Below, piece after piece: positions 57,954 to 64,000 of a DNA stretch of 64,000 nucleotides. This stretch comes from Candidatus Aminicenantota bacterium (GTDB lineage: Bacteria > Acidobacteriota > Aminicenantia > JAMOAD01), in assembly GCA_027061995.1 (NCBI GenBank), contig JAMOUT010000079.1, forward strand, positions 1-64,000. The letters run 5' to 3'. The notes below the pieces were generated by a model that saw only the letters and a list, made by a program, of their open reading frames with translations, ran no database searches and had not been told where the DNA came from. Both the position numbers and the translations under genes were made by a program. Every line of letters begins with the position of its first letter. Position 1 is the first letter of the stretch.

Positions 57954-59515
57954 GCGATAAATATAAAACAGAGATAAATGCAGCGGGCAGAGAGGTGCTT
58001 GTTGAAATTAACGGAGAAAAACATATCCCTTTTAAAGGGGTGAACGGATATAAACCTAAGGGCAGAAAAGCGGCTCCGCCAATAAGATCCTGCATTGATT
58101 ATCCGTGGAATGGTGATAAAAGGGTTAAAAACATAAAAGAAGCTTTGAAAAAAGCGGGATTAAAAGACGGGATGACAATCTCAACTCATCACCATTTGAG
58201 AAACGGAGATTATGTCGCAAATATGGTTTTTGATGCTGCGGCAGAACTCGGAGTAAAGAACCTCAGATGGTTTCCGAGCGCTTCTTTTCCTGTTCATGCC
58301 CCGATTATTAAACATCTTGAAAGCGGAGTTGTTCATCATATAGAGGGAAGTATGAACGGACCTTTGGGAGATTTTTGTTCCGAGGGGAAGATGAAAGGGA
58401 CTGCCATTTTAAGATCTCACGGTGGAAGATACCAGGCGGTTCAGGATGGAGAGGTTCATATTGATATTGCCGTAATCTCTGCTCCCTGTGCCGACCCTTT
58501 CGGAAATGCAAACGGTTTGAGAGGACCTGCCGCTTGCGGTTTACTCGGGTTTGCTCTTGCTGATTCACAATACGCTGACAGAGTTATTGTTGTAACCGAT
58601 AATCTTGAACCTTTTCCCTGTATCCCTTGGCAAATTCAGGGAAATAATGTTGATTTTGTAGTGGAAGTTGATTCAATAGGAGATCCGTCAAAAATCATAT
58701 CCGGAACAACTCAATTGACCAAAAGTCCCGATAGATTGCTGATAGCGGAGATGGCTGTGAAATTCTCCGTTGAAGCCGGTATTGTTAAAGACGGATTCTC
58801 TTTTCAAGCCGGTGCGGGAGGCACATCTTTGGCTTTTGCCGTTTTTTTAAGAGATATTATGAAAAAAAACAATATAAAAGCAAGATTTGTCAGGGGAGGT
58901 TCCACAAAATATCTGACGGAGATGCTTGAAGAGGGGTTAACCGATTATATTCTCGACGGTCAAACATTTGATCTCGAAGGGGTAAGATCGATGAGGGAAA
59001 ATCCAAATCATCAGGATACCAGCCCTTTTACGAGCTATAATTTTCACGGAAAAGGTAATTTTGCTTCCATGCTTGATGTTGTGGTTCTCGGAGCAACCGA
59101 GGTTGATATTAATTTTAATGCTAATGTTGTAACTCACTCTGACGGAAGATTGCTTCACGGAATAGGGGGATGGCAGAATTGTCTCTACGGAAAAACAGTT
59201 ATATTACCGATACCTCTTTTCAGAGACAGAATCCCCGTAATTGTTGATAAAGTTACAACTCTTGTGGGTCCCGGTGAATTGATTGATGTTATTGTTACCG
59301 AAAGGGGGATTGCGATAAATCCGAGAAGAAAAGATTTGATAAAAGCGATGAAAGGGACAAATCTTCCCGTAAAAAGTATAGAGGAATTAAAAGAGGAAGC
59401 TGAAAAAATCAGCGGAGGAAAACCTCAAAAACCTCAACTCGATGAAAAAATCATTGCCGCGATAAAATGGGTTGACGGAACTATCATAGATGTTGTCAGG
59501 CAAGTGAAACAATAA
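57950..59515 (+). CDS. citF: Citrate lyase alpha subunit
   Basis: STHHHLRNGDYVANMVFDAAAELGVKNLRWFPSASFPVHAPIIKHLESGVV, FQAGAGGTSLAFAVFL; ATGA overlap with the citDE stop. Confidence 0.92.
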   Translation: MSDKYKTEINAAGREVLVEINGEKHIPFKGVNGYKPKGRKAAPPIRSCIDYPWNGDKRVKNIKEALKKAGLKDGMTISTHHHLRNGDYVANMVFDAAAELGVKNLRWFPSASFPVHAPIIKHLESGVVHHIEGSMNGPLGDFCSEGKMKGTAILRSHGGRYQAVQDGEVHIDIAVISAPCADPFGNANGLRGPAACGLLGFALADSQYADRVIVVTDNLEPFPCIPWQIQGNNVDFVVEVDSIGDPSKIISGTTQLTKSPDRLLIAEMAVKFSVEAGIVKDGFSFQAGAGGTSLAFAVFLRDIMKKNNIKARFVRGGSTKYLTEMLEEGLTDYILDGQTFDLEGVRSMRENPNHQDTSPFTSYNFHGKGNFASMLDVVVLGATEVDINFNANVVTHSDGRLLHGIGGWQNCLYGKTVILPIPLFRDRIPVIVDKVTTLVGPGELIDVIVTERGIAINPRRKDLIKAMKGTNLPVKSIEELKEEAEKISGGKPQKPQLDEKIIAAIKWVDGTIIDVVRQVKQ

Positions 59516-59561
59516 TTTTTCTTATTTGTAAATTATAAAAAGCGCATCTTTATTATTATAG

Positions 59562-62500
59562 TCACTTATATCTTATTTTATTAAAAAGAGAGTAAATTAT
59601 AGGTATTATAAATAGAGTCAGAAAAGTTGCTACGGTTAATCCACCGACTATTGTCAGCCCGAGAGGGATTCGCATTTCAGCACCTTCTGAAGTTGTAAAA
59701 ACCATAGGAAGCATCCCGAAAATGGTTGAAGTAGCTGTTATCAGAACAGGCCTTAATCTTGTTGTTGCCCCTTTTATAAGAGCTTCAAAATCATCCATTC
59801 CCCCTCTTCTTAATTGATTGATATAATCAACCATAACAATTCCATTATTAACAGCTATACCCGCAAGAATTATTAATCCCATCAAAACAACAATACTTAA
59901 TGGTTTTCCCCCTATGAAAATCCCCAAAACAACACCTATAAAAGCAAGAGGGATTGTAAACATTATAACGAAAGGGTGTAGTAAGTTTTCAAATTGAGAG
60001 GCCATTATCATATATACGAGAAGAATCGCTATAAGAAAGGCGATCATCAAATCTTTAAACCCTGATTTCATATCTTCATACTGTCCCCCGTATTCTATAA
60101 AATAGCCGGATGGTAGATTTTTCTCAAGGGGTTTTAACTTTGTTTTAAGATCTCCTATGACAGAGCCGAGATCTCTACCCATAATATTTGCATATATGGA
60201 TATTTTTCTAACTTGATTCTCTCTCTCTATTTTAAGAGGGCCTTCCCCCTCTTCAAGCGTTGCCAAATCATCAAGATAAACTGTTTTACCTTGAGGGGTA
60301 ACAATGGGAAAATGTTTTATATCTTCAATGGTTTTTCTATCGTTTTTATTAAGCAAAACTCTGATATCATATTCATCCCCTTTATCTTTGAATTTTGTCC
60401 ATGCTTTTCCGAGTGTATATGTATGAATAGTGGAAGCAATCTGATATACTGTTAAGCCGAGTTTATACGCTTTCTCTCTGTCTATGGATATATGAATCTC
60501 TTTTCTCCCCTCAGAATAAGAGGAATGAATATCTGAGAATCCTTTTATGGAACTCATGTTTTTTTCTATAATATCTGATAATCTTTTTAACATATTCAAA
60601 TCTTTACCATTAACCTGAACTTCAACGGGAAAATTTGAGCCTCCGAACATAGCTTGCCCGAGATCAACCGCTTCAAGTTTTTCCCCTTTGTAATGGGGTA
60701 ATTCTTTTTTAACCTCTTCAACCATTTCAAGTCCTGATAATTTTCTTCTTCCCTTGGGGACAAGTCTGACCCAAAAAACAGCTTCGTGAGGACCCGCAGG
60801 ATTGAATGCTTCGGAAGCTCCCCCTTGCTCGTCTCTTTCATTAAGTCCTACTATTGTGGTAACTGATACAACATCTTTTCTCACGGTGAATTTTTTTTCT
60901 ATCTCCTTTGCAACTTTATCGGTTGTGCTTAATGCTGTTCCGACGGGAAGTTTTAATTTCAAAAGAACCAAAGGTCTGTCCGTGGCAGGCATAAACTCGG
61001 AACCTGTAAAATTAAGAAGAAAGAGGGATAGGAAAAATATGATTATTATTGAAATCAAAACAGTTGCTTTATGTCTTAAAGCACTCTTTAACCATCTTTC
61101 ATATATGTTTTTATATTTTTCAAATGCTTTCTCTTTTGAGGTTTTAGAATATATCTCCTCTTTACTCATCCCCTTGAAAATAACGGAAGTTAACATGGGA
61201 ACAATTGTTAAAGCGACAAAAAGTGATGATAAAAGGGCAAAACTAACGGAAAGAGCGAGAGCTTGCGCAAGTTTTCCGACAACTCCGGAAGCAAAAAGCA
61301 TAGGAAAAAAAACACCGACAGTTGTTAGTGTAGAAGCTGTGATAGCCATTGCAACTTCATCCGTTCCTCTCGCGGAGGCTATCTCACTGTTTTCCCCCTC
61401 TTCAAGATGTCTGAAAATATTTTCAATAACAACAACCGAGTTATCAACAAGCATCCCTATTCCAAGCCCCAATCCCATAAGAGTGATAAAATTAAGGGTA
61501 TATCCCGCAACATAAAAAGAGATGAATGTAGCTATGATTGAAAGAGGAATCGATATTATAATTGTAAGGGTGGGTCGCCAATTGGAAAGAAACAGATATA
61601 TGAGTAAAACAACAAGAAAACCTCCCACAATAACATTTGAAGTTGTCCCTTTTGCTATTGTGGTTATTGCTTCTGATTGATCCATGGATATGAAGAATTT
61701 TATATCCGACGGTAGATCTTTTTTGATTTTTTTCAATTCAGCCTTTACCTTATTTGCCACTATTACCGCATTGGCACCCGAGCTTTTTGTTATAACAAAG
61801 AATAATCCGGGTTCATCATTAACTCTTGCTATATTCCTTGTATCTTTTTTACCGTCAATAACATCCGCAATTTCTGATAATCTTATGATTTTACCTGTTC
61901 TATTATATCCTACGGGAATTCTTTTAATCATATCAATGGACTTGAATTCTCCGACCGTTCTCAAAATATATTCGGTATATCCTTTCTCAATGTAACCCGC
62001 AGGTTGATTAAGATTTTCCGCTCTTAAAATTTGAAGAACTCGGTCGGGAGAAATCCCCATTTTTATTAATTTATCCTTTTTCAGCAGAACTTGAAATTCT
62101 CTTTCCTCAGGGCTAAAAACCTGAGCAGAAGCAACTCCGTCAATTCTGTTTAACCTTTCGCTAACCTCGTCTTCTATTATCTTTTTTAAATCAAAAAGAG
62201 ATCTTTTACCTTTTATTCCATACATTAAAACCGGAAATTGAGATATATCGAATTTAATAACAACAGGTTTTGAAACATCCTCAGGTAAAAATTTTTCATA
62301 CATCCCTATGGTTTCTCTGAGGTCTTGTGCTGCAAAATCAAGATTTGTTCCCCATTCAAATTCCACATTAATAACGGACAAACCCTCTTTTGATGCGGAT
62401 TTCACATCCTTAACATTTGTAACAGTGCTTATCCATCCCTCTATAGGTTTTGTAACCATCTCCTCAATATCTTTTGAAGAAGCTCCTTTATAGGGGGTAA

Positions 62501-62642
62501 CAATTGAAACAGTGGGAAATTCAAGATCAGGCATAAGATCAACACCGAGTTTTGTATATGAGATATACCCTAATAAAACGATTATCAGGGTTAACATGGT
62601 AATTGTTACTTTCTTTTTAACAGAAAAAGAGGCGAGACTCAT
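59562..62642 (-). CDS. RND efflux transporter (AcrB/MMPL type)
   Basis: VDLMPDLEFPTVSIVTPYKGASSKDIEEMVTKPIE, LGLGIGMLVDNSVVVIENI, GIAVNNGIVMVDYINQLR. Confidence 0.95.
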   Translation of the reverse strand: MSLASFSVKKKVTITMLTLIIVLLGYISYTKLGVDLMPDLEFPTVSIVTPYKGASSKDIEEMVTKPIEGWISTVTNVKDVKSASKEGLSVINVEFEWGTNLDFAAQDLRETIGMYEKFLPEDVSKPVVIKFDISQFPVLMYGIKGKRSLFDLKKIIEDEVSERLNRIDGVASAQVFSPEEREFQVLLKKDKLIKMGISPDRVLQILRAENLNQPAGYIEKGYTEYILRTVGEFKSIDMIKRIPVGYNRTGKIIRLSEIADVIDGKKDTRNIARVNDEPGLFFVITKSSGANAVIVANKVKAELKKIKKDLPSDIKFFISMDQSEAITTIAKGTTSNVIVGGFLVVLLIYLFLSNWRPTLTIIISIPLSIIATFISFYVAGYTLNFITLMGLGLGIGMLVDNSVVVIENIFRHLEEGENSEIASARGTDEVAMAITASTLTTVGVFFPMLFASGVVGKLAQALALSVSFALLSSLFVALTIVPMLTSVIFKGMSKEEIYSKTSKEKAFEKYKNIYERWLKSALRHKATVLISIIIIFFLSLFLLNFTGSEFMPATDRPLVLLKLKLPVGTALSTTDKVAKEIEKKFTVRKDVVSVTTIVGLNERDEQGGASEAFNPAGPHEAVFWVRLVPKGRRKLSGLEMVEEVKKELPHYKGEKLEAVDLGQAMFGGSNFPVEVQVNGKDLNMLKRLSDIIEKNMSSIKGFSDIHSSYSEGRKEIHISIDREKAYKLGLTVYQIASTIHTYTLGKAWTKFKDKGDEYDIRVLLNKNDRKTIEDIKHFPIVTPQGKTVYLDDLATLEEGEGPLKIERENQVRKISIYANIMGRDLGSVIGDLKTKLKPLEKNLPSGYFIEYGGQYEDMKSGFKDLMIAFLIAILLVYMIMASQFENLLHPFVIMFTIPLAFIGVVLGIFIGGKPLSIVVLMGLIILAGIAVNNGIVMVDYINQLRRGGMDDFEALIKGATTRLRPVLITATSTIFGMLPMVFTTSEGAEMRIPLGLTIVGGLTVATFLTLFIIPIIYSLFNKIRYK

Positions 62643-63739
62643 TTTTCTTCCTCCTTAACGAAAGCATTAGTGAAAAGTCCGAAATTTCCTTCGGTAATAA
62701 CTTTATCGCCCTCTTTTATCCCGCTTAAAACCTCTACAAAAACAGGATTCTTGAATCCTGTTTTAACGGTTTTTTCAATAGCTTTATTATTTTCCATTAC
62801 AAAAACTTTACTATTATCAATAACCGCTTTCGCCGGAAGAACGATGCAGCCGGATTTTTCTTTGTAATGGATTCTGACTTTAACAATTGTTCCGGGTAAA
62901 ACTTTTTTATCTTTATTGTTTGCAATAATTCGAGCTGATACCGATGATGTCATAGGATTAGTTTTTTCATTAACAGTTAAAACTTTTCCTTCTATCAAAT
63001 TATTCTTTAAAATGATTTCCGCTTTTTGTCCCGATTTGATAAGGGCGGCTTCCGAAGAGGGAATATCTATATCAACATAAATCTTACTGTAATCTTCAAG
63101 TGTATATACTCCCGTGCTTTGAGAAAATCCACCCATGGAAGGATTTATGAAATCTCCCTCCTCTTTATACTTCCCTGTTATTATTCCTGAAAAAGGGGCT
63201 TTGATTTTTGTGCTGTTATATTGGAATTTTGCAAGATTAAAACCTGCGGTTGCTCTTTTAAAATTATTAAGGGCAAGTCCATAGGCTGAAACAGCTTTTT
63301 CATATTGAGCTTTCGAGACTCCGTTTTTACTGTAAACAGCCGCTATCCTGATTTTGTTTTTTTTCGCATCATTAAGGTTTATTTTTGCTGATTCAAGCAT
63401 GGCTTTTGCTTGTTCGTATTGAGCTTTATAAGTGGTATCCTCAAGCTCAAACAAAAGGTCCCCTTTTCTGACAAAATCACCTATCTCTTTATAAAGTTTT
63501 TTTATTCTTCCGGGAACTTCGGGAAGAACAATAAGTGTATTATAAGATATAACCGTTCCCGCATAATCAAAGTATTCGCTTATTGAAGATATTTTAGCGC
63601 ACTCTGTTTTTACGAGAAAAGCCACGCTTCCCTTTGTTGATTTAGTATCATATCGTTTCCCTTTTTTACATGATGATATATTTATAATGGAAATAATTAA
63701 TGTAAGTATTAAAAATATGTTTTTTAATTTGGTTTTCAT
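62639..63739 (-). CDS. RND efflux periplasmic adaptor (membrane fusion protein), lipoprotein
   Basis: Signal with SSCKK; lipoyl/hairpin pattern VLPEVPGRIKKLYKEIGDFVRKGDLLFELED; IKAPFSGIITGKYKEEGDFI. Confidence 0.92.
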   Translation of the reverse strand: MKTKLKNIFLILTLIISIINISSCKKGKRYDTKSTKGSVAFLVKTECAKISSISEYFDYAGTVISYNTLIVLPEVPGRIKKLYKEIGDFVRKGDLLFELEDTTYKAQYEQAKAMLESAKINLNDAKKNKIRIAAVYSKNGVSKAQYEKAVSAYGLALNNFKRATAGFNLAKFQYNSTKIKAPFSGIITGKYKEEGDFINPSMGGFSQSTGVYTLEDYSKIYVDIDIPSSEAALIKSGQKAEIILKNNLIEGKVLTVNEKTNPMTSSVSARIIANNKDKKVLPGTIVKVRIHYKEKSGCIVLPAKAVIDNSKVFVMENNKAIEKTVKTGFKNPVFVEVLSGIKEGDKVITEGNFGLFTNAFVKEEEK

Positions 63740-63751
63740 TTTATCCTCCTC

Positions 63752-64000
63752 CTATTTAAAAATATTTTTTGAGACCAATGATTCTATCTTAAAGATGTTT
63801 GAATAATATTCATATATAGCTTTAAAATAATTAAGTTGAGAAGTAAGATATTTATTTTGAATAAGTTCAAGGTCAGTATATGATATCATCCCCTCTTTAT
63901 AACTAAGGGAAGCTATATCATACTCCTCTTTCGCATTTCTGTAATTCGCTTTTTGCAAAACTATCTTTGCTTTAAGGTAGCTGTCTTTTTTTACAGCATT
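63752..64000 (-). CDS. C-terminal part of TolC-type outer membrane efflux protein (runs off window)
   Basis: YRNAKEEYDIASLSYKEGMISYTDLELIQNKYLTSQLNYFKAIYEYYSN; frame stays open to the window end. Confidence 0.85.
   Translation of the reverse strand, partial: NAVKKDSYLKAKIVLQKANYRNAKEEYDIASLSYKEGMISYTDLELIQNKYLTSQLNYFKAIYEYYSNIFKIESLVSKNIFK

Noticed and set aside
60802-61515. 237-aa + strand ORF
   Set aside because: Antisense to the RND transporter; no recognisable domain and no SD.
1-64000. CRISPR arrays, rRNA and tRNA genes, transposases
   Set aside because: No regularly spaced repeats, rRNA-like conserved stretches, complete tRNA cloverleaf or transposase motifs seen by eye.

Overview
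This 64 kb window is a low-GC bacterial chromosome segment. The organism is probably diderm: the window encodes an LpxR-like lipid A deacylase, an RND/TolC-type efflux locus and SurA-like PPIases. It is densely coded, and I found no rRNA, tRNA, CRISPR array or intact transposase. Core genes include comM/yifB, mltD-like, nagB, ackA, ftsK, rpsT, comEC, rarA, polA, smc, nnrD/E, tsaE, lepB, pfkA, dgt and ftcD, plus a citDE fusion with citF. The most interesting observations are: (1) ~75 bp imperfect direct repeats flanking an AbiEi/AbiEii toxin-antitoxin pair plus LpxR, where the right repeat carries an in-frame relic of the truncated gene at the left edge; (2) a recurring promoter geometry in which an (often extended) -10 box lies 5-7 nt before ATG/GTG with no Shine-Dalgarno, predicting leaderless mRNAs for mglA, ackA, an HD-GYP regulator, ftsK, rarA, lpxR and a PPIase; (3) an ackA-HEAT-cheR-cheY-OPT-histidine kinase-SBP strand run with no MCP/CheA/CheW; (4) an MglA-like GTPase with a long acidic repeat tail; (5) a bacterial endonuclease Q-like gene; (6) a large orphan protein with its own strong promoter; and (7) a DRTGG/CBS-HATPase pair behind a perfect-consensus promoter. 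All assignments come from reading motifs by eye; no database search was run.
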